Below, in pieces: positions 36,721 to 45,586 of a stretch of DNA of 64,000 nt. The position numbers and the translations under genes were made by a program. This stretch comes from Xanthobacteraceae bacterium (lineage in GTDB: Bacteria; Pseudomonadota; Alphaproteobacteria; Rhizobiales; Xanthobacteraceae): positions 1-64,000 of the forward strand of contig JARBUD010000013.1 of assembly GCA_029239875.1 (NCBI GenBank). Reading direction: 5' to 3'. The notes beneath the pieces are model-generated. The model made no database searches. It saw nothing but the letters and a program-made list of their open reading frames with translations, and was not told the origin of the DNA. Within the stretch, counting starts at the first letter, position 1, and the number at the start of each line of letters is the position of its first letter.

Positions 36721-36777
36721 GCGTCTCCGCAACCTTTCGCTTCGTCATCGACACGGACACGGAAAAGGGCATGATAT

Positions 36778-36804
36778 CGGCCCGAGGCGAGTGTCACCGG
36801 GCCG
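36778..36804 (+). promoter_or_regulatory. Intercistronic hairpin before livK
   Basis: CGGCCCG / CGGGCCG, 7-bp stem with 13-nt loop, between the permease part and the receptor gene. It could stabilise the livK message or limit read-through, giving more receptor than permease. Confidence 0.5.
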
Positions 36805-36850
36805 ACGAGGCAGCGAGATCAACTCCCTTCCAGAACCAGGAGAGAAGTTC

Positions 36851-37951
36851 ATGAAGAAGCTTCTGTTTGCCGGTATCGCGCTCGGCGCCATGGCGGCCCT
36901 CGCCGCCCCGGCCTCGGCGCAGGTCAAGGTCGGCGTGGGCGGCCCGATGACCGGCCCGAACGCCACTTTCGGCGCGCAGCTGAAGAACGGCGCCGAGCAG
37001 TGGGTCGCCGACGTCAACGCCAAGGGCGGCATCCTCGGCCAGAAGGTCGAGCTCTTCGTCGGCGACGACGCCTCCAAGCCCGAGCAGGGCGTCTCGGTGG
37101 CGAACAAGTTCATCGCCGACGGCGTGAAGTATGTCATCGGCCACTTCAACTCGGGCGTGTCGATCCCCGCCTCCGAGCAGTATGCCGAAGGCGGCATCCT
37201 CGCCATCTCGCCGGCCTCGACCAACCCGAAGCTGACCGAGCGCGGCCTCACCGCGGTGTTCCGCACCTGCGGCCGTGACGACCAGCAGGGCGCCGTGGCG
37301 GCCGACTACATCATCAAGAACCTGAAGGGCAAGAAGGTCGCGATCGTCCACGACAAGACACCCTACGGCAAGGGTCTGGCGGACGAGACGCAGAAGGCGA
37401 TGAACGCCGCCGGCGTCAAGGAAGTCGTCTACGAAGGCATCAACCCGGGTGAGAAGGACTACTCGGCCCTCGTCTCCAAGCTGAAGGCCGCGGGCACCGA
37501 GATCCTCTATTACGGCGGCCTGCACACCGAGGCCGGCCTGCTCGTGCGCCAGATGCGCGACCAGGGCATGAGCACCGTGCTCTTCTCGGGTGACGGCATC
37601 ACCGACAAGGAGTTCTGGACCATCGCCGGTCCGGGCGCCGCCGGCACGCTGATGACGTTCGGTCCGGACCCGCGCAAGAACCCCGCCGCCGCCGCGGTCG
37701 TCGAGGAGTTCAAGAAGAAGGGCGTCGATCCGGAAGGCTACGTGCTCTACTCCTACGCCGCCGGCCAGGTGATCCAGCAGGCCGCCGAGGCCGTGAAGTC
37801 GCTCGATACCAAGAAGGTCGCCGAGTACATCCACTCGGGCAAGCCGTTCGACACCGTCCTCGGCAAGCTGATGTTCGACAAGAAGGGCGACCGCACCAAC
37901 CTCGACTACGTGGTCTACGTCTGGAAGGACGGCGGCTACACCGAGCTCTGA
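36851..37951 (+). CDS. livK: Branched-chain amino acid-binding periplasmic protein (LivK-like)
   Basis: 366 residues. Signal peptide KKLLFAGIALGAMAALAAPASAQ, then the type I periplasmic-binding fold: KVGVGGPMTGPNATFGAQLKNGAEQWV, GHFNSGVSIPASEQYAEGGILAISPAS, and VAIVHDKTPYGKGLADE. AGGAGAG precedes the ATG. Here the receptor gene comes last in the operon after livHMGF, and a strong terminator follows. It probably binds Leu/Ile/Val or related amino acids. Confidence 0.96.
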   Translation: MKKLLFAGIALGAMAALAAPASAQVKVGVGGPMTGPNATFGAQLKNGAEQWVADVNAKGGILGQKVELFVGDDASKPEQGVSVANKFIADGVKYVIGHFNSGVSIPASEQYAEGGILAISPASTNPKLTERGLTAVFRTCGRDDQQGAVAADYIIKNLKGKKVAIVHDKTPYGKGLADETQKAMNAAGVKEVVYEGINPGEKDYSALVSKLKAAGTEILYYGGLHTEAGLLVRQMRDQGMSTVLFSGDGITDKEFWTIAGPGAAGTLMTFGPDPRKNPAAAAVVEEFKKKGVDPEGYVLYSYAAGQVIQQAAEAVKSLDTKKVAEYIHSGKPFDTVLGKLMFDKKGDRTNLDYVVYVWKDGGYTEL

Positions 37952-37993
37952 GCCGGCGCGCCTAACGGCGCCCCCTCGGACCGACATGACACG

Positions 37994-38026
37994 ACCCGCC
38001 GGAGCGATCCGGCGGGTTTTGTTTTG
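37994..38026 (+). terminator. Terminator of the liv operon
   Basis: ACCCGCCGGA / TCCGGCGGGT, 10-bp perfect stem with loop GCGA, followed by TTTTGTTTT. Confidence 0.92.
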
Positions 38027-38071
38027 GTACATTCTGGCCGTACGCAGGGACACCGGGTTGGCGGAGGCAAG

Positions 38072-38560
38072 GTGCGTATCGAGGAGGCTCGACCGTCGGA
38101 TGCCGAAGGGATGCTGACGGTGCATCGTGCCGCCGTACGCGGCACCGCGGCTCGATGGTACGAGGCCGATGTTATCGAGGCCTGGGCACCTCATGCGCTG
38201 CAAGCCGCGAGGATCGAGGAGCTTTCCCGGCGCATCGAGAGCGGCGAGGAAAGAGCCGTCGTCGCACGCGATGCAAGCGGCGCGATCATCGGCTTCGGCT
38301 CCATCGCGCCCGACGCCCGCGAATTGCGGGCCGTCTATGTCGCGCCCGATCATGGCCGTGCCGGCGTCGGCGGAGCCATCCTCCGTGAATTGGAAGTCCA
38401 GGCGAGACGGCACGGTCTCGTCGAACTGGCCATGGATGCTTCCCTCAACGCGGAAGCCTTTTATCGCCGTCACGGGTTCGCATCGGTAGGGCGCGGCGAA
38501 CACGTTCTGCGAGGAGGGCAGCGGATGGCGTGCATCCGCATGCACAAGCTCCTCGAATAG
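38072..38560 (+). CDS. GNAT family N-acetyltransferase
   Basis: 162 residues. The acetyl-CoA loop is VAPDHGRAGVGGAILRELE (Q/RxxGxG/A form RAGVGG) and the C-terminal strand-helix is LAMDASLNAEAFYRRHGFASVGRG. The N-terminus IEEARPSDAEGMLTVHRAAV is also typical. GTG 38072 with GGAGG a few bases upstream is the best start. Substrate unknown. It is convergent with the Inh-type gene 16 bp away. Confidence 0.9.
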   Translation: MRIEEARPSDAEGMLTVHRAAVRGTAARWYEADVIEAWAPHALQAARIEELSRRIESGEERAVVARDASGAIIGFGSIAPDARELRAVYVAPDHGRAGVGGAILRELEVQARRHGLVELAMDASLNAEAFYRRHGFASVGRGEHVLRGGQRMACIRMHKLLE

Positions 38561-38576
38561 AGCCGCGGCGGGGAGC

Positions 38577-38951
38577 CTACCTCTTCGGCGTGAGGTTCAG
38601 GTTGTCGAGCCCCTCGCCGCCGCGCCGGGCGTAGAACGTCCCGTCCTCCAGCCTGTCGAACCGCGCGAGCATTTTTCGCGTCGCGTCGATCAGGATAAAG
38701 TTGCCGTCCTTGTCGAGGAACCAGGCATAGGGATCGCCCTTGAGCTTCAGCTTCCTGAAGCACGCCTCGCTGCCCGTGAGCGCGAAGCCGCCGATCGCCT
38801 GCCCGCTTTCGAGGGTGATCGGACACACCGTGCCGCCCTCATGGTCCTCCCACAGCTCCCATTTCCCCTTGAGCTGCGTCGAGTCCGGATCGGCGGCCAT
38901 CGCCGGCGAGCCGCCGGCGAGAACCACCAGAAGGCCGAGAGCACTCCGCAT
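38577..38951 (-). CDS. AprI/Inh family metalloprotease inhibitor-like protein
   Basis: 124 residues. Signal peptide (ALGLLVVLAGGSPAMA), then a small lipocalin-like barrel: LKGKWELWEDHEGGTVCPITLE, GFALTGSEACFRKLKLKGDP, WFLDKDGNFILID. The two cysteines (CPI and ACF) match the single disulfide of Inh proteins. In pathogens these block secreted serralysin-type proteases in the periplasm. No such protease gene is adjacent here, so the partner is elsewhere or the protein has another role. Confidence 0.83.
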   Translation of the reverse strand: MRSALGLLVVLAGGSPAMAADPDSTQLKGKWELWEDHEGGTVCPITLESGQAIGGFALTGSEACFRKLKLKGDPYAWFLDKDGNFILIDATRKMLARFDRLEDGTFYARRGGEGLDNLNLTPKR

Positions 38952-39040
38952 CGTTCACCCCCATGAACAGACGGACCGCCTATTCCTAGCAGGGAGCCGC
39001 GCGATGCGCATGTGGGGACGGGCGGGACGGAGGCCGAACC

Positions 39041-39772
39041 TCAGCCGAAGCGCGACAGCGCCGGGAAGGTCTCCAGCAGCCAGAAGCTCGCGGTCGCCAT
39101 CCAGCCGGACAGGAAGCCGATGCCGGTGAGCACGAGCAGCGCACCCATCGCCTTCTCCACCATCGGCAGGTAGCGCCGGGCATGGCCGAGCAGGCCGAGC
39201 GCCGGGCGCGCCATCGCCGCCACCACCAGGAAGGGCACGCCGAGCCCGGCGGAATAGATGGCGAGCAGCCCCGCGCCCCGCGTCAGCGTCTGCTCGCTCG
39301 CCGCCACCGCGAGGATCGCCGCCAGCACCGGCCCGATGCAGGGCGTCCAGCCGAAGGCGAAGGCGAGGCCCATCACATAGGCGCCGACGAGCGTGGTCGG
39401 CGCGTCGACATGCACGCGCTTGGTCTGGGTGAGCCAGCCGAAGCGCAATATGCCGAGGAAGTGCAGCCCCATCAGCAAGATCGCCACGCCGGCGACGATG
39501 GCAAGCTCCTGCGAATAGAGCCTGAGATACGCGCCCGCCACCGAGGCGCCGGCCCCCAGCGCCACGAAGACGGTGGAGAAGCCGGCGACGAAGACGGCCG
39601 CCGCGCCGAGCGTGCGCCAGGCGGCGGTGTCGGTCGGCGCCTTGTGGGTGATCTGGTCGAGGCTGGTGCCGGCGAGGTAGCACAGATAGGGCGGCACCAG
39701 CGGCAGCACGCAGGGAGAGGCGAAGCTGGCGATGCCGGCCACGAAGGCGGCCGGAAGCGTGACGTCGGCCAT
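39041..39772 (-). CDS. ccdA: Cytochrome c biogenesis protein CcdA
   Basis: 243 residues, six membrane helices. It relays electrons from cytosolic thioredoxin to periplasmic thiol proteins for cytochrome c maturation. The redox cysteines are in FASPCVLPLVPPYLCYLAG (helix 1) and FGWTPCIGPVLAAIL (helix 4), both with the expected PC motifs. The window encodes c-type cytochromes at 11.6 kb, but no ccm genes are adjacent. Same strand as the inhibitor gene, 89 bp upstream of it; probably separate transcripts. Confidence 0.95.
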   Translation of the reverse strand: MADVTLPAAFVAGIASFASPCVLPLVPPYLCYLAGTSLDQITHKAPTDTAAWRTLGAAAVFVAGFSTVFVALGAGASVAGAYLRLYSQELAIVAGVAILLMGLHFLGILRFGWLTQTKRVHVDAPTTLVGAYVMGLAFAFGWTPCIGPVLAAILAVAASEQTLTRGAGLLAIYSAGLGVPFLVVAAMARPALGLLGHARRYLPMVEKAMGALLVLTGIGFLSGWMATASFWLLETFPALSRFG

Positions 39773-39898
39773 GAAAGGAGCAACCTTGCCGTTCCGAGGG
39801 CTTCCCCTTGCACGCCCGCGCCGGCTTATGCAATGCGACGGGTTAACCCTCGCCGTGATGTGATGCCCGCTAGAAGCCGTTTCCAGGGAAGACCTTCG

Positions 39899-40903
39899 AT
39901 GCGCAACCTAATCACCGACGTCGCCGGCCTGAAGATCGGCCACGCCACCGACCTCGACCTCGCCTCCGGCGTCACCGCCATCCTGTTCGACGAGCCGACC
40001 GTCGCCTCGGTGGACGTGCGCGGCGGCGGGCCGGGCACGCGCGAGACCGACCTGCTGGCGCCCGACTCGACGGTCGGCGCGGTCCACGCCATCACGCTGA
40101 GCGGCGGTTCCGCCTTCGGCACCGACGCGACCACCGGCGTGATGGGCTGGCTGGCCGAACAGGGGATCGGCTTCCCGATCGGCGACGCCCGTGTGCCGCT
40201 GGTGCCCGGCTGCGTGCTGTTCGACCTGCTCAATGGTGGCGACAAGGCCTGGGGCCGCTTCTCGCCCTATCGCGAGCTCGGCTATGCCGCCGCCGCCGCT
40301 GCCGGGGACGATTTCGCGCTCGGCACGGTGGGCGCCGGTACCGGGGCCTCGACCGCGATCCTGAAGGGCGGGCTCGGCTCGGCCTCCGTGGTCTCGGGAG
40401 CCGGCCACGTGGTGGGTGCGGTAGTGGCGGTGAACGCGGTCGGCTCGGTGAATGTCGGCCGCGGCCCGCATTTCTGGGCCGCCCCCTTCGAGCGGGACGG
40501 CGAATTTGGCGGCCTCGGCCTGCCGAGCCCCCTGCCCGCCCCCTCGATGACGCCGAAGATGAAGGGCGTCGATACCGGGGCCAACACCACCATCGCGGTC
40601 GTCGCCACCGATGCGGCGCTGACCAAGGCGCAGTGCAAGCGGCTCGCCATGATGGCCCATGACGGCCTCGCCCGCGCCATCTGGCCGGTGCATTCCATGC
40701 TCGACGGCGACACCATCTTCGTCGCCGCCACCGGCCATAGGCCGCTGGCCGATCCGGTGCTCGACATGACCTGGCTCGGCGTCGCCGCGGTGGATGCGCT
40801 CGCCCGCGCCTGCGCCCGCGGGGTATATGAGGCGACTTCCCTGCCCTTCGCCGAAGCCAAGCCCGCATGGCGCGACCGTTGGCCGGAGCATTGGAGGCGC
40901 TGA
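39899..40903 (+). CDS. P1 family peptidase (DmpA/L-aminopeptidase-D-esterase)
   Basis: 334 residues of the Ntn-type S58/P1 family. N-terminal ITDVAGLKIGHATD, RGGGPGTRETDLL, ITLSGGSAFGTDATTGVM and the C-terminal block GANTTIAVVATDAALTKAQ are all hallmarks. The last block holds the Thr expected to become the nucleophile after self-cleavage. ATG 39899 is chosen at the family's normal N-terminus; the track ORF is 239 codons longer. It hydrolyses amino-terminal residues or small amides; specificity is unknown. Divergent from ccdA. Confidence 0.93.
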   Translation: MRNLITDVAGLKIGHATDLDLASGVTAILFDEPTVASVDVRGGGPGTRETDLLAPDSTVGAVHAITLSGGSAFGTDATTGVMGWLAEQGIGFPIGDARVPLVPGCVLFDLLNGGDKAWGRFSPYRELGYAAAAAAGDDFALGTVGAGTGASTAILKGGLGSASVVSGAGHVVGAVVAVNAVGSVNVGRGPHFWAAPFERDGEFGGLGLPSPLPAPSMTPKMKGVDTGANTTIAVVATDAALTKAQCKRLAMMAHDGLARAIWPVHSMLDGDTIFVAATGHRPLADPVLDMTWLGVAAVDALARACARGVYEATSLPFAEAKPAWRDRWPEHWRR

Positions 40904-41029
40904 CCGCCCCTATTGACGGGGCCGCAATAAGCGCGACGTCTTGTCGTCTTTGACGCCGCGCTTGTCGCATATGTCCAATCGGCAGGGCAGCCATGCGCCC
41001 GACACTCTCCTTGATAAAGAGGGGAGCGC

Positions 41030-42229
41030 ATGACCGAGAAACGGCCGCGCATCAGGGTCCACGGGTTAACCAAGATCTTCGGCGACGAGGCCGGGGCGGC
41101 GCTGTCGCTGCTCCAGGCCGGACAGAACCGGGCCGACATCCTCAAGGCCACCGGCGCGGTGGTCGGCCTGCAGGATGTCAGCTTCGACGTCGACGAGGGC
41201 GAGATCCTCATCGTCATGGGCCTGTCGGGCTCGGGCAAGTCGACCTGCCTGCGCTGCATCAACCGGCTGATCGAGCCGACCGCCGGCAGCGTCCTCGTCG
41301 ACGATACCGACGTCACCGCGCTGTCCGAGCGCGACTTGATGGAGCTGCGCCGCACCCGCTTCGGCATGGTGTTCCAGCAATTCGCGCTGTTCCCCCACCG
41401 CACCATCCTGAAAAACGTCGAATACGGCCTGGAAATCCAGGGCGTGGCGGCGGACCGGCGGCGCGACAAGGCGCTCGCCGCCATCGAGACGGTCGGGTTG
41501 AAGGGCTGGGACCAGCATTATCCCTCGCAGCTCTCCGGCGGCATGCAGCAGCGCGCCGGCCTCGCCCGCGCGCTGGCGCTCGATCCGGACGTGCTCTTGA
41601 TGGACGAAGCCTTCAGCGCCCTCGACCCGCTGATCCGCCGCGACATGCAGCAGGAGCTCGTCGCGCTGCAAAGGCGGCTGAAGAAGACCATCGTCTTCGT
41701 CAGCCACGACCTCGACGAGGCCATCGCGCTCGGCGGGCGCATCGTGCTGATGAAGGACGGGCGCGCGGTCCAGCAGGGCACCGCCGCCGACTTCCTCGCC
41801 AACCCGGCGGACGAATATGTGCGCCGCTTCGTCGAGCATATCGACGTGCTCGGCGTCGTCACTGCGGGCGACGCCATGCGCCAGCCGGCGGCGGTCAAGG
41901 CGTGGCACAGCACGGCGGCGGAAGCCCTGGCGAGCCTCACCCAGTCCGGCGAGCCGGTGATGACCGTCGTCTGCCACGAGGGTCGCTTCCAGGGCACGGT
42001 CGATGCCGCGACGCTCAGGGGCGCCGGCGAGACCGAGCTGCGCCTGCTGCTCAGCGACCGCGAAGCCTTCGTCTCCGGCACCGCCACGCTCAACGAGGCG
42101 GTCGCCAAGCTCGCCGCCGGCCGCGGCGAGATCGCCGTCATCGGCCCGACGGGCGAGCTCGCCGGGGTCATCGCCAATGCCGATCTCGTCGCAGCGCTCG
42201 CCCGCCGGCGGTCCGAGACGGCGCACTGA
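41030..42229 (+). CDS. proV: Glycine betaine/proline ABC transporter ATPase ProV
   Basis: 399 residues. N-terminal FGDEAG...LLQAGQNRADILKATGAVVGL extension typical of ProV/OpuAA, Walker A GLSGSGKST, Q-loop FQQFALFPHRTIL, signature LSGGMQQR, Walker B VLLMDEAFSALDP, and switch His FVSHDLDEA. The C-terminal ~110 residues form a degenerate CBS-like region that may sense ionic strength. GAGGGGAG precedes the ATG. First gene of proVWX, an osmoprotectant uptake system. Confidence 0.96.
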   Translation: MTEKRPRIRVHGLTKIFGDEAGAALSLLQAGQNRADILKATGAVVGLQDVSFDVDEGEILIVMGLSGSGKSTCLRCINRLIEPTAGSVLVDDTDVTALSERDLMELRRTRFGMVFQQFALFPHRTILKNVEYGLEIQGVAADRRRDKALAAIETVGLKGWDQHYPSQLSGGMQQRAGLARALALDPDVLLMDEAFSALDPLIRRDMQQELVALQRRLKKTIVFVSHDLDEAIALGGRIVLMKDGRAVQQGTAADFLANPADEYVRRFVEHIDVLGVVTAGDAMRQPAAVKAWHSTAAEALASLTQSGEPVMTVVCHEGRFQGTVDAATLRGAGETELRLLLSDREAFVSGTATLNEAVAKLAAGRGEIAVIGPTGELAGVIANADLVAALARRRSETAH

Positions 42230-42242
42230 AGGGGGCACGGCG

Positions 42243-43097
42243 ATGGCATTCGAGATTCCCCGCATCCCGCTCGCCGAATGGTGCGACATCGCCCTCGACT
42301 GGGCCACCGAGCACTTCTCCGGCGTCACCCGCGCCATCAGCGCGGTCATCGGCACCGGCATCGAGGAGATCACCGATTTCCTTGTCGGCCTGCCGCCATG
42401 GCTGGTCATCATCGCCTTCGGGCTGCTGATCTGGCGGCTGACCACCGCGCGCATCGCGCTCTTCTCGATGCTCGGCTTCGCCTTCCTGTGGAACCTGGAG
42501 CTCTGGCGGGCGACCATGCAGTCGCTCGTGCTGGTGCTGGTCTCGACGCTGTTCGCGCTCGCCATCGGCATCCCGATCGGCATCGGCGCCGCGCTCAGCA
42601 AGCGCTTCTGGCGCGTCGTCGCGCCGGCGCTCGACATGATGCAGACCATGCCGAGCTTCGTTTACCTGATCCCGGCCATTCCCTTCTTCGGCCTCGGCGC
42701 GGTGTCGGCGTGCTTCGCGACCATCGTCTTCGCCATGCCGCCGACCATCCGGCTGACGGCGCTCGGCATATTGGAGACGCCCTCGCAGCTGGTGGAGGCG
42801 GCGGACGCCTTCGGCTCCAGCCGCTGGCAGAAGCTGTTCAAGGTGCAGCTGCCGCTCGCCATCCCCACCATCATGGCCGGCATCAACCAGACCATCATGC
42901 TGGCGCTCTCCATGGTGGTGATCGCCGCCATGATCGGCGCCGGCGGCCTCGGCGGCGAGGTGTGGAAGGCGATCCAGCGGCTGGAGGCCGGCCAGGGCTT
43001 CCAGGCCGGCATCGCCATCGTGGTGCTCGCCGTCATCCTCGACCGCATCACCCAGCACATCGCCCGTCACATGCGGCGCGACCGCGAGGGCGTCTGA
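42243..43097 (+). CDS. proW: Glycine betaine/proline ABC transporter permease ProW
   Basis: 284 residues with about six membrane helices. Conserved stretches: IGIPIGIGAALSKRFW, PALDMMQTMPSFVYLIPAIPFFGLGAVSACFATI, the EAA loop VEAADAFGSSRWQKLFKVQLPLAIPTIMAGINQTIMLALSMVVIAAMIGAGGLGG. The ATG is 13 bp after the proV stop; the track ORF starts earlier in another gene's frame. Works as a dimer with ProV. Confidence 0.96.
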   Translation: MAFEIPRIPLAEWCDIALDWATEHFSGVTRAISAVIGTGIEEITDFLVGLPPWLVIIAFGLLIWRLTTARIALFSMLGFAFLWNLELWRATMQSLVLVLVSTLFALAIGIPIGIGAALSKRFWRVVAPALDMMQTMPSFVYLIPAIPFFGLGAVSACFATIVFAMPPTIRLTALGILETPSQLVEAADAFGSSRWQKLFKVQLPLAIPTIMAGINQTIMLALSMVVIAAMIGAGGLGGEVWKAIQRLEAGQGFQAGIAIVVLAVILDRITQHIARHMRRDREGV

Positions 43098-43107
43098 CCT
43101 TCAAAAA

Positions 43108-43130
43108 CGGAAGCAGGACAAAGACTTCCG
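43108..43130 (+). promoter_or_regulatory. Intercistronic hairpin before proX
   Basis: CGGAAG / CTTCCG, 6-bp stem with 11-nt loop, in the 68-bp gap between proW and proX. It is placed like the hairpin before livK, in front of the receptor gene. Confidence 0.45.
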
Positions 43131-43165
43131 ACCCCGAACAACCTCTTCAGAGCGGAGCAACGACA

Positions 43166-44020
43166 ATGTCGATCCTCGGAAAATTCGTGCAGACGGCGGC
43201 CGTCGCCGCCACCGCCCTCGGCCTCGCCATGGGTGCGGCACAGGCGGAGAAGAAGGACCTCACCATCGCCTATGTGGAGTGGTCGGACGCGGTGGTCGCC
43301 ACCAACATCATCAAGACCGTGCTCGAGGACAAGGGCTACACGGTGAAGATCGTCCCGCTCTCCGGCGCCGCCATGTGGCAGGCGGTGGCGACGGGCGAGG
43401 CCGACGCCATGGTCGCGGCCTGGCTGCCGGCCACCCACGCCGCCTACAACGCCAAGCTGAAGGACAAGGTGGTCGACCTCGGCCCGAACGTCACCGGCGC
43501 CAAGATCGGCTGGGCCGTGCCGACCTATGTCGACATCGCCACCGTCGAGGACATCAAGAAGGACCCGGCGAAGATCGGCGGCAAGGTGATCGGCATCGAT
43601 CCCGGCGCCGGCCTGATGAAGGCGTCGGAGAAGGCGATCAAGGAATACGCCCTGCCGGTGAAGCTGGTCGAGGGCTCGGACGCCACCATGGTCGCGGCGC
43701 TCAAGGATGCCTACGCCAAGAAGGAGCCGATCGTCATCACCACCTGGACGCCGCACTGGATGTTCGCCGAGTGGGACCTGAAGTATCTCGCGGACCCGAA
43801 GGGCGTGTTCGGCGGCGAGGAGACGGTCAACACCGTGGTCTCGACCAAGCTGAAGGAAGAGGCGCCGGAGGCCTACAAGATCCTCGACAATTTCAGCCTC
43901 TCGCTCGACGACGAGCAGAAGGTGATGGTCGAGAACAACAAGCCCGGCGCGGACCCGGCCGCCACCGCCAAGGCGTGGGTCGCCGCCAACAAGGCCAAGG
44001 TCGACGCCTGGACCAAGTGA
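43166..44020 (+). CDS. proX: Glycine betaine/proline-binding periplasmic protein ProX
   Basis: 284 residues of the OpuAC type. Signal peptide (FVQTAAVAATALGLAMGAAQA), then IAYVEWSDAVVATNIIKTVLED, MWQAVATGEADAMVAAWLPATHAAY and VITTWTPHWMFAEWDLKYL. Several tryptophans are in place to cage the quaternary amine of glycine betaine. Receptor encoded last, as in the liv operon. The final codons CTGGACCAAGTGA are repeated 31 bp downstream. Confidence 0.96.
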   Translation: MSILGKFVQTAAVAATALGLAMGAAQAEKKDLTIAYVEWSDAVVATNIIKTVLEDKGYTVKIVPLSGAAMWQAVATGEADAMVAAWLPATHAAYNAKLKDKVVDLGPNVTGAKIGWAVPTYVDIATVEDIKKDPAKIGGKVIGIDPGAGLMKASEKAIKEYALPVKLVEGSDATMVAALKDAYAKKEPIVITTWTPHWMFAEWDLKYLADPKGVFGGEETVNTVVSTKLKEEAPEAYKILDNFSLSLDDEQKVMVENNKPGADPAATAKAWVAANKAKVDAWTK

Positions 44021-44051
44021 GCTGGACCGAGCGAAACGCTGGACCAAGTGA
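44008..44051 (+). repeat. Direct repeat of the proX 3' end
   Basis: CTGGACCAAGTGA, which includes the proX stop codon, occurs at 44008-44020 and again at 44039-44051, with a partial copy (CTGGACCGA) between. A small version of the tail duplication seen after groEL. Confidence 0.8.
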
Positions 44052-44121
44052 TCGGGACGCCTGGCGGCCCCCTCACCCCTCCTGACGATCGCCGTGACGC
44101 CTCGCGCGCGTCGTCAAACTG

Positions 44122-44152
44122 GAAGGCCGGGCATGCCCCGGCCTTCTCTTTT
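44122..44152 (+). terminator. Terminator of proVWX
   Basis: GAAGGCCGGG / CCCGGCCTTC, 10-bp perfect stem with a 5-nt loop, followed by TCTTTT. Confidence 0.88.
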
Positions 44153-44216
44153 GCTGGCCCGTTTCCTCAGAGCTGGCTCATAGTGGCCGTGGGTCGGCGG
44201 GTGCCATCTTTGCACC

Positions 44217-44312
44217 GTCATCCCCGGGCTTGACCCGGGGATCCACGGCCTGCCGGGCGCGCCGAGCCAAACCGAAGGCGTGGATGGCCGGGACAAGCCC
44301 GGCCATGACGTG
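44217..44312. repeat. Family B paired palindrome, copy B4
   Basis: CCCCGGGCTTGACCCGGGG and GGCCGGGACAAGCCCGGCC modules in inverted order, about 35 bp apart. Together with the terminator it accounts for the 330-bp gap 44021-44350; no gene seen. Confidence 0.85.
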
Positions 44313-44350
44313 GTTCCAAGCATCGCGGTCGCGAATTGCGAGCCCGGCTC

Positions 44351-44719
44351 TCAGGGGCAGGGTTCCCAGAAGCCGGTCGTGCGCTGCGGGTTGGTGTAGA
44401 ACCAGCAGTAATTCGGCTGAGGCGCCGGGCCGACCAGATTGGCGGCGGCGACCCCGGTGAGGAAGCCGAGCGCGGCGCCGGCGGCCACGGCTCCACCAGG
44501 CGCCCAGTAGCGGCGCGGATTGACGACCACCACGCCGCCGCCACGCGGCACCGGGCCGTAATAGCGGCCGGGACCGTAATAGTGGCCCGGTCCCCAGGCG
44601 GCGGCGCAGCCGCGCGGCCCGCAGCCGCCGGCCCGCCACGCACTCGCCTCCTGCGCCGAGCCCATGAAGCCGGCGACAGACAGCATCGCCACCGCGGCGA
44701 GCAAGCTCTTCCTGATCAT
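44351..44719 (-). CDS. Small secreted glycine/tyrosine-rich protein
   Basis: 122 residues. Signal peptide ([25 protein letters not shown]), then Gly/Tyr/Pro-rich sequence ([21 protein letters not shown]), a hydrophobic Gly-zipper-like segment ([23 protein letters not shown]) and a C-terminal aromatic/cysteine part ([20 protein letters not shown]). I do not recognise a named family with confidence; similar small envelope proteins are common in Hyphomicrobiales. ATG 44719 has AGGGGAT upstream. Composition resembles the SH3 proteins at 47-51 kb. Confidence 0.75.
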   Translation of the reverse strand: MIRKSLLAAVAMLSVAGFMGSAQEASAWRAGGCGPRGCAAAWGPGHYYGPGRYYGPVPRGGGVVVVNPRRYWAPGGAVAAGAALGFLTGVAAANLVGPAPQPNYCWFYTNPQRTTGFWEPCP

Positions 44720-44885
44720 CAAAATCCCCTCAGATTGTCGGGCCGGCCGGCGCCACGCGCCGGAATCACCCAGCGTCATGGTTGGTCTTTTCCCAATGCC
44801 GCACAATAGCACCGGCCTTTGTTGCCGCGTCGCGACCGCCATGCTAGGGCGCGCACCAGCCGGAACCTGCGGCCGGAGACCCGAC

Positions 44886-45572
44886 ATGACCCAGCGCCCG
44901 CTCATCATCTCGCCTTCCATCCTCGCCAGCGACTTCGCGCGCTTCGGCGAGGAGGTGCGCGCGGTCGACGCCGCCGGCGCCGACTGGATCCATATCGACG
45001 TGATGGACGGGCATTTCGTGCCCAACATCTCCTTCGGCCCGGACGTGGTGAAGGCGATCCGCCCGCTCTCGTCGAAGCCCTTCGACGTGCACCTGATGAT
45101 CGCGCCGGTCGACCCGTATCTGGAAGCCTTTGCCAAGGCCGGGGCCGACCACATCTCCGTCCATGCCGAGGCCGGCCCGCATCTGCACCGCTCGCTGCAG
45201 GCGATCCGCGCGCTCGGCAAGAAGGCGGGGGTCGCGATCAACCCGGCGACCCCGGCGAGCATGATCGAGAACGTGCTCGACCTCATCGACGTCATCATCG
45301 TGATGACGGTCAATCCCGGCTTCGGCGGCCAGGCCTTCATCGCCCCGGTGATGGACAAGGTGCGGCAGATCTCGGCGCTGGTCGGCGAGCGGCCGATCGA
45401 CATCGAGATCGACGGCGGTGTCGCGCCCGACACGGCCGGCGTCTGCATGCAGGCCGGCGCCAACGCGCTGGTCGCCGGCTCGGCCGTGTTCAAGGGCGGC
45501 CCTTCCGCCTATGCCGGCAACATCAAGGCCATCCGCGACGCTGCGCTGCGGGCGCGGGGCGAACTGGTGTGA
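44886..45572 (+). CDS. rpe: Ribulose-phosphate 3-epimerase
   Basis: Interconverts ribulose 5-phosphate and xylulose 5-phosphate (pentose phosphate and Calvin cycles). 228 residues, TIM barrel. Active-site motifs: [56 protein letters not shown] and [13 protein letters not shown] stands upstream of the ATG. Followed by a small unknown gene and purB on the same strand. No other Calvin-cycle genes are in the window. Confidence 0.97.
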   Translation: MTQRPLIISPSILASDFARFGEEVRAVDAAGADWIHIDVMDGHFVPNISFGPDVVKAIRPLSSKPFDVHLMIAPVDPYLEAFAKAGADHISVHAEAGPHLHRSLQAIRALGKKAGVAINPATPASMIENVLDLIDVIIVMTVNPGFGGQAFIAPVMDKVRQISALVGERPIDIEIDGGVAPDTAGVCMQAGANALVAGSAVFKGGPSAYAGNIKAIRDAALRARGELV

Positions 45573-45586
45573 CGCGGAGCGAGACG

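Noticed and set aside
41066-42649. 527-aa minus-strand ORF opposite proV and proW
   Set aside because: Antisense to two conserved ABC genes; no domain.
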